A stretch of 64,000 bases of DNA, taken from contig LLEU01000020.1 in NCBI GenBank assembly GCA_001567505.1, forward strand, positions 62,001 through 126,000. The letters run 5' to 3'. Source of the DNA: Acidobacteria bacterium OLB17. Its GTDB lineage: Bacteria > Acidobacteriota > Blastocatellia > Pyrinomonadales > Pyrinomonadaceae. The notes under the pieces were generated by a model, which worked only from the letters and a program-made list of their open reading frames with translations, searched no databases and had not been told where the DNA came from. Of the stretch, positions 28,063 to 36,764 are shown piece by piece. Both the position numbers and the translations under genes were made by a program. The first letter of the stretch is position 1; every line of letters starts with the position of its first letter.

Positions 28063-30474
28063 ATGACCGAGAACGCGCAGGTAAAAAAGCGAGTCGAAAG
28101 ACATACTTTCGCATCCGACGGAGACGGCTCCGACGGCCTTGCGCTAGGTGCGAATCGCCCTGATGAGCGGACGGTCGAAGAGCTTGAGCGAAGGCTTGCC
28201 TTGGTACAGGAAGCCGCCGGGGTCGGCATCTGGGAATGGCTGCCTGACACGGATGAGCTTTGGCTATCGTCGGCCGCATTAAGCATCTTTGGTGCCTCGC
28301 CGCATCGTCCGGACAACGGCATCGCCTTTTACGCGGAGCGAGCCATCGAAGAGGATCGAGAGAGTGCCAAGGCCCACTTCCAGGCCGCCTTGAACTCGAT
28401 GGCCGACGAATACAAGGATGAATTCCGCATCCGACACGAGAACGGAACTCTGCGTTGGATCGAGTGCGTCGGAACGATCCTCCGTAATGACAAAGGGAGT
28501 CCGACTCGGGTCGACGGCGTCATTATTGACATCACCGACCGCAGGGTTGCCGAAGAAGCTTATCGCTCGACCGAAGAACGCCTGATGCTCGCCCAGAAGG
28601 CAGGCGGATTCGGAAGCTGGGAATGGAATGCCCTCACAAAGCGCATTTTCCTTTCCGACACACTTTGGAAGATCTGCGGCGAAAAGGCCCGCTTGAATTG
28701 GGTAAAGGTCGAGAGCCTCGAAAAGTATGTTTTCGAGGATGATACCGATCAGGTTCGGGCCCACATCCTGGCCGCGTTCAACTCACGAACTGAGGAGTTC
28801 AAGAACGAATTCCGCATACGTCAGCGAACCGGGCGCGTACGTTGGGTCGAAACTTCCGGAGCGATCATTCGCGACGACGAGGGCGAGCCGGTGCGTGCTT
28901 ACGGAACGGTCAGCGACGTAACGGAACAGAAACTAATAAGTGAGCGGGTTCGGGACAGCGAGGCGGAGCTCCGTCTGATCACGAATGTGATCCCGGCCCT
29001 CATCTCTTGCGTAGATCGGGACGAGCGCTATCGATTTGTGAACGATCAGTACTCGAAATTCTTCGGGATCGATAAGCCGGCGCTAGTTGGCCGAAAGCTC
29101 AGCAGCGTTTTGTCGCCGCGGTCGTATAAGCAGCTGAAGCCGCTGATCGAGCGGGCCTTTGCGGGCGAGACCTTCTCGATCGACACGTGGGTGACATTCA
29201 AGGACCGTGGCGAACGATATGTGCACGTCTCGTATGTGCCGGATCTTGGGCCCGATCGGAAAGTGCGCGGCTTCTACTCTTTCGTTACCGACCTGACCGA
29301 CCTCCGACGCTCGGAGGATGCCCTTAAATACAGCCGTGAACGGATGCGTGTGCTAACCGAGAGCTTTACCGACTACGCGATAATCACGACCGACACCGAG
29401 GGCCTTATAGACTCCTGGAATCCCGGTGCCGAAAAGATCTTCGGCTATCGTGAACGCGAGATCCTGGGAAGATCCGGAAATATCCTGTTTACCGACGAGG
29501 ACAACGCAAAGAATATCCCGTTCCACGAGATGGCGAAGGCACGAAAAGAAGGCCGTGCGTCGGATGAGCGATGGCACCTGCGAAAGGACGGGTCGAGCTT
29601 CTTTGCAAGCGGCGTGCTTGTTCCGCTCTATCAGAACGAGACGCTTACGGGCTACGCGAAGATCGCCTCCGACCTCACCGAGCGGATCCAATACGAGGCC
29701 GACCTTCACCAGGCACGGACCGACCTTGAGGCACGTGTCGCGAGCCGTACGCAGGCCCTCGCGGAAACGAATGCGGTCCTGCTCAAGGAAATGGAAGAGC
29801 GTGCAAAGACCGAGGAACAGCGCCTTACCCTCCTTCGCAAGCTTTTCACGATCCAGGAAGATGAGCGCGGCCGTATCGCGCGTGACCTTCATGATCAGCT
29901 CGGGCAGCGACTTACAGCGCTTCGGTTGAAGATCGCGAGCATTTCGACGCTATGCGAAGAACATCCGGACCTTGCCGAACTAGTTGATCGCCTGGCCGAG
30001 ATCGCCGCCACGATCGACAGCGAGGTCAGCTTCCTTGCATGGGAACTCCGGCCGAGTGTATTGGACGAAACCGACTTCGTCACCGCTCTGGGCAACTATG
30101 TGAAGGAATGGTCTCGATATTCGGGCATATTTGCCGATTTCAACGCGATCGCGGTCTCGGGAATGAAGATCCACAAGGACATCGAAACGAATCTTTACCG
30201 CATCACGCAGGAAGCCCTTAACAATACGGCAAAATATGCTCAGGCGACAAAGGTTGATGTTATCCTTGAGGGACACGAAGCCGATCTGCTCCTGATCGTC
30301 GAGGACAACGGAAAAGGGTTCGATATACGGCCCGAAGACGCGTTGAAGCAGAAGAAAGGTTTTGGGCTTGTAGGTATGCGTGAGCGTGCATCGCTCATAA
30401 ACGGGAGCTTCGATATAGAATCGACCAATGGGAAAGGCACGACCGTTTTTGTCCGCGTGCCGCTCGAGGGCTGA
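28063..30474 (+). CDS. Multi-PAS sensor histidine kinase (NarX/HisKA_3 type)
   Basis: The 803-residue protein has four PAS/PAC units (about residues 45-165, 170-290, 300-420 and 425-545; signatures such as EFRIRHENGTLRWIE and SWNPGAEKIFGYREREILGRS), then a coiled coil, a HisKA_3 dimerisation helix with His610 in RDLHDQLGQRL, and a C-terminal HATPase with VEDNGKGF and GFGLVGMRERA. There is no membrane span, so it senses a cytosolic signal. It pairs with the response regulator 13 bases downstream. It is divergent from the prsT-like gene; an extended -10-like TGCTAGAAT lies at 28024-28032. Confidence 0.93.
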   Translation: MTENAQVKKRVERHTFASDGDGSDGLALGANRPDERTVEELERRLALVQEAAGVGIWEWLPDTDELWLSSAALSIFGASPHRPDNGIAFYAERAIEEDRESAKAHFQAALNSMADEYKDEFRIRHENGTLRWIECVGTILRNDKGSPTRVDGVIIDITDRRVAEEAYRSTEERLMLAQKAGGFGSWEWNALTKRIFLSDTLWKICGEKARLNWVKVESLEKYVFEDDTDQVRAHILAAFNSRTEEFKNEFRIRQRTGRVRWVETSGAIIRDDEGEPVRAYGTVSDVTEQKLISERVRDSEAELRLITNVIPALISCVDRDERYRFVNDQYSKFFGIDKPALVGRKLSSVLSPRSYKQLKPLIERAFAGETFSIDTWVTFKDRGERYVHVSYVPDLGPDRKVRGFYSFVTDLTDLRRSEDALKYSRERMRVLTESFTDYAIITTDTEGLIDSWNPGAEKIFGYREREILGRSGNILFTDEDNAKNIPFHEMAKARKEGRASDERWHLRKDGSSFFASGVLVPLYQNETLTGYAKIASDLTERIQYEADLHQARTDLEARVASRTQALAETNAVLLKEMEERAKTEEQRLTLLRKLFTIQEDERGRIARDLHDQLGQRLTALRLKIASISTLCEEHPDLAELVDRLAEIAATIDSEVSFLAWELRPSVLDETDFVTALGNYVKEWSRYSGIFADFNAIAVSGMKIHKDIETNLYRITQEALNNTAKYAQATKVDVILEGHEADLLLIVEDNGKGFDIRPEDALKQKKGFGLVGMRERASLINGSFDIESTNGKGTTVFVRVPLEG

Positions 30475-30487
30475 GTAGGGCTGAATT

Positions 30488-31141
30488 ATGAAAGCTAAGC
30501 TTCGCGTCCTCCTAGCAGAGGATCACAGGACCGTTCGTGAGGGCGTGAAGCTGCTCGTGAACGCGCAGCCCGATATGGAGGTCGTTGGTGAGGCCGACGA
30601 CGGCGAACAGGCTCTCATTGCGGCCGATCAGCTTAGGCCCGACATCATCATTATGGACATTTCGATGCCGCGAATGAACGGCCTGAAAGCCACGAAGAAG
30701 CTGCGCACGAAATATCCTGATATCAAACTCCTGACACTGTCCCGCCATACTGACGACGGCTACCTTCAGCAGCTTGTCGCGGCTGGAGCCAATGGATACG
30801 TCTTGAAGCAAAGCGCACCGAATCACCTCATCAGTGCGATCCGCGAGGTCGCGGACGGCAACGCTTACCTTGATCCGGCTCTGACAAAAAAAGTGATCGG
30901 CAGCTACGCGAACCGGCCTTCCCTGCGCGGTGAGAATCAAAAGGATCTTACCGATCGTGAAACCGAGGTCCTGCGCCTTATTTCTCTTGGCTATAGCAAC
31001 AAAGAGATCGCCGCAAGTCTCGACCTCAGCGTTAAAACGGTCGAGGTTCATAAGGCGAACGCTATGCGAAAGCTCGGCATCTCAGGCCGGATCGACATCG
31101 TCAGGTACGCGATCCTGCAAGGCTGGATGCAAGACACTTAG
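30488..31141 (+). CDS. NarL/FixJ-type response regulator
   Basis: The 217-residue protein has a receiver domain with Asp57 as the phosphoacceptor (IIIMDISMP) and the acidic pair Glu11-Asp12. A LuxR-type helix-turn-helix follows near residues 150-205 (LTDRETEVLRLISLGYSNKEIA). It is the partner of the upstream PAS kinase. Its place between the EPS operon and the exosortase genes makes these the natural candidate targets. That is inference from position. Confidence 0.93.
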   Translation: MKAKLRVLLAEDHRTVREGVKLLVNAQPDMEVVGEADDGEQALIAADQLRPDIIIMDISMPRMNGLKATKKLRTKYPDIKLLTLSRHTDDGYLQQLVAAGANGYVLKQSAPNHLISAIREVADGNAYLDPALTKKVIGSYANRPSLRGENQKDLTDRETEVLRLISLGYSNKEIAASLDLSVKTVEVHKANAMRKLGISGRIDIVRYAILQGWMQDT

Positions 31142-31172
31142 TCCCTTGAGGGCCTGCCGTAAATTCCCCGCC

Positions 31173-31193
31173 ATATAGGGATTTTCCCTATAT
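31173..31193. promoter_or_regulatory. 21-base inverted repeat, candidate operator
   Basis: ATATAGGGA (31173-31181) and TCCCTATAT (31185-31193) form a perfect nine-base inverted repeat with a TTT centre. It lies 32 bases after the NarL-type regulator stop codon and about 245 bases before the Crp/Fnr-type gene. No T run follows and AT pairs flank a GGGA core, so a protein-binding site is likelier than a terminator. The remaining gap (31194-31438) holds no other feature I can support. Confidence 0.45.
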
Positions 31194-31438
31194 CCTGCAC
31201 GTTATTTCCTGATTCCACCGCCGCTTACAACTCGCCATACTAGACGTATTTAAGGGGAACACAGGCTTCGCTCGGAAGGCTCTCGAATAATACAACAACT
31301 CTTTTGCGGTCATGCATTTCCGCCTCGGAAGCTGCCCGGCATTGCGAATTCCGGCGAACGTCCGATCTAGGGTCATTCAGATCCTGCTTCCCCTCGATTC
31401 GCAGTAAAACTTGATAACTTCTTCGCTCTGGAGGGGAA

Positions 31439-32215
31439 ATGGAACGCTTTGATACTTATTCATATTCCGTAAATACCAACGACCACGCTTTTCTCGGCCA
31501 AATGGCCTCAAGGCCGTCACCAACGGCCTCTTTGCCCATCACATCATCGAGCAACGAGCTGCTTGCCGGGCTCTCCAGCGGCCTTTTTGAGAAGATGCGG
31601 CCTTCGCTAAGGTCGGTTTACCTTTCGTCCGAGCAGTATCTCTATATGCAGGATGACAGACTCGACTACGTTTATTTCCCCGAAACGGCTGTCGTCTCTG
31701 AATTTCGCACGCTTGACGACGGCCGAATGGTCGAGATCAACATCACCGGCCACGAAGGCGCCGTCGGTTTTCTGCCGCTCTTTTGCCGTTCCCGGGTCAC
31801 GAATTGCACACAGGTCTCGCAGGCCGGTTCGGCGATCCGTATCGAGGCCGAGGTTCTCGGCAAACTGCTTCGACTGAATCCGGAGTTGAGCAATGCGTTG
31901 GCTCCGCAGGTCGAACAGTACGTCAGGCAGATCTCGCAGCGTTCGATCTGTAATATGTACCACTCGGTAAAGGAACGCCTCTGCACATGGCTTCTGATGG
32001 CTCAGGATCGGTCAGGCAAGCAGACGATGAAGCTTACCCACGAGCAGATCGCGCGCATCCTCGGCGTCTATCGGCCCAGCGTAACGTGCATCGCCCTCGA
32101 GATGCGGAAGAAGAAGCTTATCACTTATTCACGCGGTGGGCTTTCGATCTGTGATCGGGAAAAAGTGGAACAGTCAGCCTGTACCTGCTATATGGAACTC
32201 GCCCAGGTGTACTAG
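31439..32215 (+). CDS. Crp/Fnr-family transcription regulator
   Basis: The 258-residue protein has a cyclic-nucleotide-binding-like beta roll (about residues 45-155, with VYFPETAVVSEFRTLDDGRMVE) and a C-terminal winged helix (about 185-240, LTHEQIARILGVYRPSVTCIALEMRKKKLI). The Arg-rich phosphate cassette of true CRP is absent and no Fnr-type N-terminal cysteine cluster is present, so the ligand is unknown. A strong Shine-Dalgarno (GGAGG) precedes the ATG. Its location beside the exosortase genes suggests EPS-related control. Confidence 0.88.
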   Translation: MERFDTYSYSVNTNDHAFLGQMASRPSPTASLPITSSSNELLAGLSSGLFEKMRPSLRSVYLSSEQYLYMQDDRLDYVYFPETAVVSEFRTLDDGRMVEINITGHEGAVGFLPLFCRSRVTNCTQVSQAGSAIRIEAEVLGKLLRLNPELSNALAPQVEQYVRQISQRSICNMYHSVKERLCTWLLMAQDRSGKQTMKLTHEQIARILGVYRPSVTCIALEMRKKKLITYSRGGLSICDREKVEQSACTCYMELAQVY

Positions 32216-32242
32216 GAACTTCATCGGCGGCGACCGCGCATT

Positions 32243-32881
32243 TTAGTTGGGTACAAAGGGCGAAAGGCGATCTGCCACCTCGGCGGACAACCGCCGCACG
32301 GCCTCGGTCGCGCCCGCTTCATCGTCGCCGACATTCACCATCACGCGGATCATCGCACCATCAGTTCGCCGCTTTAGGATACTGTCCAGTATCGAGTGCA
32401 TCTTGTCGGCATATTCGCTTGCGGCCGTCCGCCCGCGGCCTTCATACCAATAGATCATCACCTCGCGGTAGGAACCGTTCTCGACGAAAAATTGATTGGC
32501 TGCGAACTTAGTGCCGTCGGCACGCGTGATCTCGACCTCTTGCGGATCGAGCATCACCCAGCCGGCGCCGGGCAGGCAATTCTGCGGGCTGTGATAGGTG
32601 GCGCCGACCTTCTGCGAACCGTAGTACCCGATGTAGATATTCGCGACCTTGCCTTCGCTTGAGACGTACTCTCGCATAGTGTAATCGGTCGCCCCAAGAA
32701 CACGGTCGGTCTCTTCGCTGAAGGTGAACGCATCGCCACGCTGCCGCCATTCGCCCAACACCTTCGGAAAAGCGTCAAGTCCTTGGCGGGCGACAATATT
32801 CTCGCCCCTGAAATACAGCCAGTTCACAAGAGCGGCACCCGCAACGAGCAGGACGATAAGCTTTGCAAAACGCAAATTCAT
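32243..32881 (-). CDS. epsI: EpsI-family protein of the exosortase system
   Basis: The 212-residue protein has an N-terminal membrane anchor (about 8-24) and the EpsI signature HSPQNCLPGAGW near residue 97-108. It is followed by a segment with YWYEGRGR. EpsI domains occur either fused to exosortases or, as here, as a separate gene directly downstream; the start overlaps the exosortase stop by four bases. Its molecular action in EPS production is unknown, but it is a reliable partner of exosortase/EPS loci. Confidence 0.92.
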   Translation of the reverse strand: MNLRFAKLIVLLVAGAALVNWLYFRGENIVARQGLDAFPKVLGEWRQRGDAFTFSEETDRVLGATDYTMREYVSSEGKVANIYIGYYGSQKVGATYHSPQNCLPGAGWVMLDPQEVEITRADGTKFAANQFFVENGSYREVMIYWYEGRGRTAASEYADKMHSILDSILKRRTDGAMIRVMVNVGDDEAGATEAVRRLSAEVADRLSPFVPN

Positions 32882-33804
32882 TCCGCGTGCGGCCTCCTGA
32901 AAAATGCCTTTTGAAGGGCGATATTGACGGCCAGGAGAATTAGCAACGCACCGGCATAGGTCGCAAAACCCGACATCTCGTGAACCGTACCCTCGCTTGC
33001 GCCGATCCCGTAAAGATACGTTAGCCAGCCCGTCGCAGAAACGCGGATCGCATTCGTTGCGACCGCGACCGGGACCGATAGGATCATCAAGACCGCAGTA
33101 CGGGCAAGATCTGGCGCCGTCATCCCGCTGATGACGCCCTCGCTTAGTTTCTCTTTGCTCCGTGTAAAGAACCCGAGAAGGAGAGCGATGGCCATCAGCG
33201 TCATCAACGATCGGATGCCGCTGCAGGCCTCAACGACCTCGAGGGAGATCGTCTGGGTCGCACCGGCAGGAAGAATATCGATGATGTTGCCTTTTCGTAC
33301 CGTCGGAACGTCAAGCAGGCGAATTCCCCAGACGGCGATCTTCGACGCCGTGAATTGGAGCGGCAACGCGATCTTGTTGAACAAGATCTGCGGCAGCGGG
33401 ATCGCTAACGTAAAGAGAACAAAGAAGATACCGGCAAGGCGGAAAAGTCGCGAACCGCCAGCGTAAAGAACGATCCCTGCCGCGACGATGACAAACGAGA
33501 TCCGCTGCGTAAAGAGCTCTGAACCGAGTACGCCCAGCGAAAAGAGCAGTATTCCGGCCAGAACAACGCCAAGCCCGGCCTTTTCGTATGCGCGCGAGAC
33601 GGCTTGCGGGGAGACAAGGTCGCGACGATTCGCCCAGAGGACGACTCCGATGATGAAAGGGATCAATAGGCCGTGCGAGTAGTTCTCGTCCGTCCACCAA
33701 TCGACGCCGAGCTTTGCGAGCGGCGCCCAGTAGAGCGCGGCGAGCGCCGCAGCGACGAAGAGCCACGCGAGCGCGGAAGTTCCTTTTTTCGGTTCGTCCG
33801 ACAT
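32878..33804 (-). CDS. Exosortase (transmembrane transpeptidase-like)
   Basis: The 308-residue protein has about eight membrane spans and all three catalytic residues of the exosortase family: Cys194 in VEACSGIRS, Arg254 in TNAIRV and His275 in VHEMSGF. Exosortases cleave PEP-CTERM-type tails of secreted proteins and are thought to attach them to an extracellular material. It is cotranscribed with epsI. No full-length PEP-CTERM protein is visible in the window; the 62-residue peptide at 25.3 kb is the nearest candidate. The subtype is not assigned. Confidence 0.93.
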   Translation of the reverse strand: MSDEPKKGTSALAWLFVAAALAALYWAPLAKLGVDWWTDENYSHGLLIPFIIGVVLWANRRDLVSPQAVSRAYEKAGLGVVLAGILLFSLGVLGSELFTQRISFVIVAAGIVLYAGGSRLFRLAGIFFVLFTLAIPLPQILFNKIALPLQFTASKIAVWGIRLLDVPTVRKGNIIDILPAGATQTISLEVVEACSGIRSLMTLMAIALLLGFFTRSKEKLSEGVISGMTAPDLARTAVLMILSVPVAVATNAIRVSATGWLTYLYGIGASEGTVHEMSGFATYAGALLILLAVNIALQKAFFRRPHAE

Positions 33805-33852
33805 AGTCGAAGAGCTTTAATAAACGCCCAATCGACGCGGCCTTCCCGTATT

Positions 33853-34740
33853 TTAAGCTGTTCTTGCGAGTGTCGCCCGGGCGATCTGCCTGAGCATTTC
33901 GGCTCGGCCGCCAAAGGCAGCGAGGGACGCGACGGCCGCTGCGTTAGTTTCTTCTGCGAGTGACCTCGCACCGTCGATCGCAAAGAGCGAGACATACGTG
34001 GACTTTCGACGCTCCGCATCCTTTCCCGCGGTCTTTCCGAGAACACTGGTAGGCTGTGTTGCATCAAGCACGTCGTCCGTGATCTGGAAAAGCAGGCCGA
34101 GCCTGGTCGCAAAATCCGTGATCGCGGAAAGATCCTCGACCGAAGCCTTCGCCGCCAAAGCCGCCGCTCTGGCCGAAAACCGTATCAACGCTCCGGTTTT
34201 GTTCAGGTGGATGCGTTCGAGCTCTTCCGCGTTGACCTCAGCATCTTCGCTCAGAATGTCGAGCTGTTGGCCGGCGACCATTCCCTTTGGGGTGCCGGTA
34301 GCTTCGGCAAGCTCGGCGATCAATCGGAGGCGAATGTCGGTCTCGAGCGACGTATCGTCCGCGATCGCCTTGAAGGCAAGGGCGAGAAGCGCATCGCCGG
34401 CGAGTATCGCGGTCGCCTCGTCAAACTTTATGTGACAGGTCGGCTTGCCGCGGCGAAGGTCGTCGTCGTCCATTGCCGGAAGATCGTCGTGAATGAGCGA
34501 GAAAGTATGCACCATCTCGATCGCCGCGGCCGTCCGCACGATCCTTTCAGGCGAAACTCCAAAAAGATCTCCGACGGCAAACACTAAAAGGGGCCGAAAA
34601 CGCTTGCCGCCCGCGAACGTGCTCCATCGCATCGCCGAATGCAGCCGCATAGGCTCTTCCGTCTCGGCGGGGAGAAGCTCATCCAGCATCGCGTCCGTTC
34701 TTCGGGCTGCAGCAATTGAAAATTCGTTTAGGCCTGACAT
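33853..34740 (-). CDS. ispA: Polyprenyl diphosphate synthase (farnesyl/geranylgeranyl type)
   Basis: The 295-residue all-helical enzyme carries the first aspartate-rich motif DDLPAMDDDDLRRGKPT near residue 88-104 and the second, QITDDVLD, near 220. It condenses isopentenyl diphosphate with allylic diphosphates in the cytosol. The two extra residues within the first motif and the overall length fit the IspA group; product chain length cannot be fixed from sequence. It lies 48 bases upstream of the exosortase start on the same strand, so it may share a transcript. Confidence 0.92.
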   Translation of the reverse strand: MSGLNEFSIAAARRTDAMLDELLPAETEEPMRLHSAMRWSTFAGGKRFRPLLVFAVGDLFGVSPERIVRTAAAIEMVHTFSLIHDDLPAMDDDDLRRGKPTCHIKFDEATAILAGDALLALAFKAIADDTSLETDIRLRLIAELAEATGTPKGMVAGQQLDILSEDAEVNAEELERIHLNKTGALIRFSARAAALAAKASVEDLSAITDFATRLGLLFQITDDVLDATQPTSVLGKTAGKDAERRKSTYVSLFAIDGARSLAEETNAAAVASLAAFGGRAEMLRQIARATLARTA

Positions 34741-34853
34741 CTCTTCGGGTTCCGATTATGCTGACTAAGTTGCTGAAGTTCAATCGCAGGCCTCGAATAT
34801 CCTAAAGCGAGCTTTGGCCGGACGTTCCGCTTTGTGTCAAAATCCAAAGCCAG

Positions 34854-35561
34854 ATGACGTCTCCATTCCTGCTTTATCACAAGATCGACCGCCCAACGCC
34901 GGACGTGAAGATCCGCGGTGCCTTCACACCTCCGAAGGCGTTCGCACGACAGCTTGCGATACTTGCAAAGAGCGGATTCAGTTTCGCGACCGCCGGCGAA
35001 ATGGCCGCGTACTTCCGGCAGGCAGGCGAGTTCCCGAAGCGAACCGTCGCGATCACATTCGATGACGGCTGGAAGGACAACCTAACCTTTGCCCTGCCGA
35101 TCCTGCGTGAGTACAACGCAAAGGCGACAATATTCCTCGTAACTTCGTGCCTTGGAAAGACGACCGATCTCGTGACCGCCGACGGTGAGGGCCCGCGTCA
35201 GCACTTGTCGGCCGACGACGTCCGGGCGATGACGGCCGACGGGATCGAGTTCGGATCGCACACGCACACGCACCGCCATTTGCACAAGCTCGATCCCGCC
35301 GAGACACGCGATGAGCTTAAAACGTCAAAGGACGTGATCGAGGATCTCACCCAAAAAGAGTGTGTAAGTTTCGCCTACCCTGCGGGTTTCTTTGACCAGG
35401 CCGCAAAAGAAGAAGTGCAGAATGCGGGGTTCAAGATCGCATTTACGACGGTGTACTCGCATGGTAACGGGCCCGACCTTTTCGAGTTGCCGCGAACCGA
35501 AATATTACGCCGCGACCGCTTTCTCTTCAGGTTCCGCAGAAAGATCGCCGGCCTTTCTTAG
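34854..35561 (+). CDS. Polysaccharide deacetylase (NodB fold)
   Basis: The 235-residue protein has the NodB motifs: TFDDGW with Asp70-Asp71 (motif 1) and SHTHTH with His136 and His140 (motif 2, metal ligands). It also has the FAYPAGFFD motif 3. There is no signal peptide, which is unusual for enzymes acting on exported glycans; the substrate may be an acetylated sugar precursor or a polymer handled in the cytosol. It lies between the polyprenyl synthase and hslO, convergent with the latter by a two-base gap. Confidence 0.88.
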   Translation: MTSPFLLYHKIDRPTPDVKIRGAFTPPKAFARQLAILAKSGFSFATAGEMAAYFRQAGEFPKRTVAITFDDGWKDNLTFALPILREYNAKATIFLVTSCLGKTTDLVTADGEGPRQHLSADDVRAMTADGIEFGSHTHTHRHLHKLDPAETRDELKTSKDVIEDLTQKECVSFAYPAGFFDQAAKEEVQNAGFKIAFTTVYSHGNGPDLFELPRTEILRRDRFLFRFRRKIAGLS

Positions 35562-35563
35562 AT

Positions 35564-36469
35564 TCAGGAGAGCCTCGCGACGATAGCAGCAAGCTCTTCC
35601 TTTGAGACCTGATAGTCGGCCCCGCAGAAACCGCAGGCCATGCTTGCGCCGCCGTCCTCTTCGAGCATTTCACGAGCATCGGCCGCCCCGAGAGCTTCGA
35701 TCATGGTTAACGCCTTCTCCTGCGAACACGTGCACTCGAAGCGTATCTCTTTCTCACCAAGTTTTTTGAATTCGATCTCGCCAAGCACCATTTCCACAAG
35801 CTCGTCCGGCCCGGCACCGCCGTCGATCACGGTCGTAAGATGCGGGGCGTGCGAGATCGTATCTTCGATCATCGTGATGATGTGTTCGTTCGCCCCCGGC
35901 AGCATCTGAACGAGTACGCCGCCTGCCGCAGCGACGTACGGCGCGCTGTTCTTGAGCAGAACGCCGAGGAGTACGGCTGAGGGTATCTGTTCCGACTTTG
36001 CAAGATAGAAGGCAAGGTCATCGCCGATCTCGCCCGTTTGTATCGGCACCGATCCGATATACGGCGCATTGTGAAGTCCGAGAGCAAAACCGGATTCACG
36101 TATCACGAAAAACATTCCTGACCCGACCGCGCCGCCGACATCGAACTTGCCATTGCCATTCGGCGGCACTTCCGCGAAAGCGTTCTTCACGTAGCCTCGA
36201 AGCGCGCCGTCGGGCCTCGCTTCGGCGACGACGCCGCCGATCGGGCCATCCGACTCGATCTTTATCGTAAGGCGGTCGAAGTCCTTTTGGGTCGCACCAA
36301 GTAGGGCCGCTCCGATCAAAGTTCGGCCCAAAGCGGCCGTCGCCGTCGGCGAAAGCCCGTGTCTTGCGACCACGTCCTCGACGGTTTTTGTCCCAACTGC
36401 GGCGACCACTCGAACGGTGTCGTTCGCTGCCGTTCCGTGTATCAATCTATCCATCTCTTTTAGTTTCAA
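35564..36469 (-). CDS. hslO: Hsp33 redox-regulated chaperone
   Basis: The 301-residue protein ends in the Hsp33 zinc-binding redox switch: Cys246-x-Cys248, a 30-residue gap, then Cys279-x2-Cys282. The N-terminal domain contains the family's HGLSPTATAALGR and GNGKFDVGGAVG segments. Hsp33 is activated by oxidation and unfolding to hold aggregating proteins in the cytosol. The four cysteines and spacing make the call secure. Confidence 0.95.
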   Translation of the reverse strand: MKLKEMDRLIHGTAANDTVRVVAAVGTKTVEDVVARHGLSPTATAALGRTLIGAALLGATQKDFDRLTIKIESDGPIGGVVAEARPDGALRGYVKNAFAEVPPNGNGKFDVGGAVGSGMFFVIRESGFALGLHNAPYIGSVPIQTGEIGDDLAFYLAKSEQIPSAVLLGVLLKNSAPYVAAAGGVLVQMLPGANEHIITMIEDTISHAPHLTTVIDGGAGPDELVEMVLGEIEFKKLGEKEIRFECTCSQEKALTMIEALGAADAREMLEEDGGASMACGFCGADYQVSKEELAAIVARLS

Positions 36470-36539
36470 ATGTTTACGAAGTGTGTGTCAACCAGAGGAT
36501 GCGTTGTCGCATTTTGTAGTATGAAATATATTCGAACTC

Positions 36540-36553
36540 CACAAGATATTGTG
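36540..36553. promoter_or_regulatory. NrdR-box-like palindrome upstream of nrdJ
   Basis: CACAAGATATTGTG has five-base inverted arms around GATA and resembles the NrdR box (ACACWATATATWGTGT). It lies 12 bases upstream of the predicted -35 hexamer of nrdJ, where a repressor could block transcription. Only one clear box was seen, whereas NrdR usually uses two spaced boxes. Confidence 0.5.
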
Positions 36554-36565
36554 CAATCTTTGTTC

Positions 36566-36595
36566 TTGACACCGGAGGCATTTGATAGATAAAAT
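36566..36595 (+). promoter_or_regulatory. Predicted sigma70 promoter of nrdJ
   Basis: TTGACA (36566-36571) matches the -35 consensus fully, and TAAAAT (36590-36595) follows after 18 bases. Transcription from about 36602 would give a leader of some 160 bases before the nrdJ ATG. That leader can form a stem-loop near 36690-36716 (GGGTGAT with ATCATCC, flanked by CTGG and CCAG). Confidence 0.6.
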
Positions 36596-36764
36596 CACCT
36601 ACGCTTTCGAAAAAAGCGTCCGAAAAAATTCGCGACTCGATCATAAATTGAACAATAGATAGACGGCTTCGGTTTGCCTGGTTTGGGTGATAAGATCATC
36701 CTATCCAGCGGAATCATCAGCCCCTAACAGCCCCAAAAGAGGCCCCTGACCGTAAGAGAATCCT

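Noticed and set aside
36602-36764. Cobalamin riboswitch before nrdJ
   Set aside because: The GCCACTG B12-box sequence is not present in the leader.
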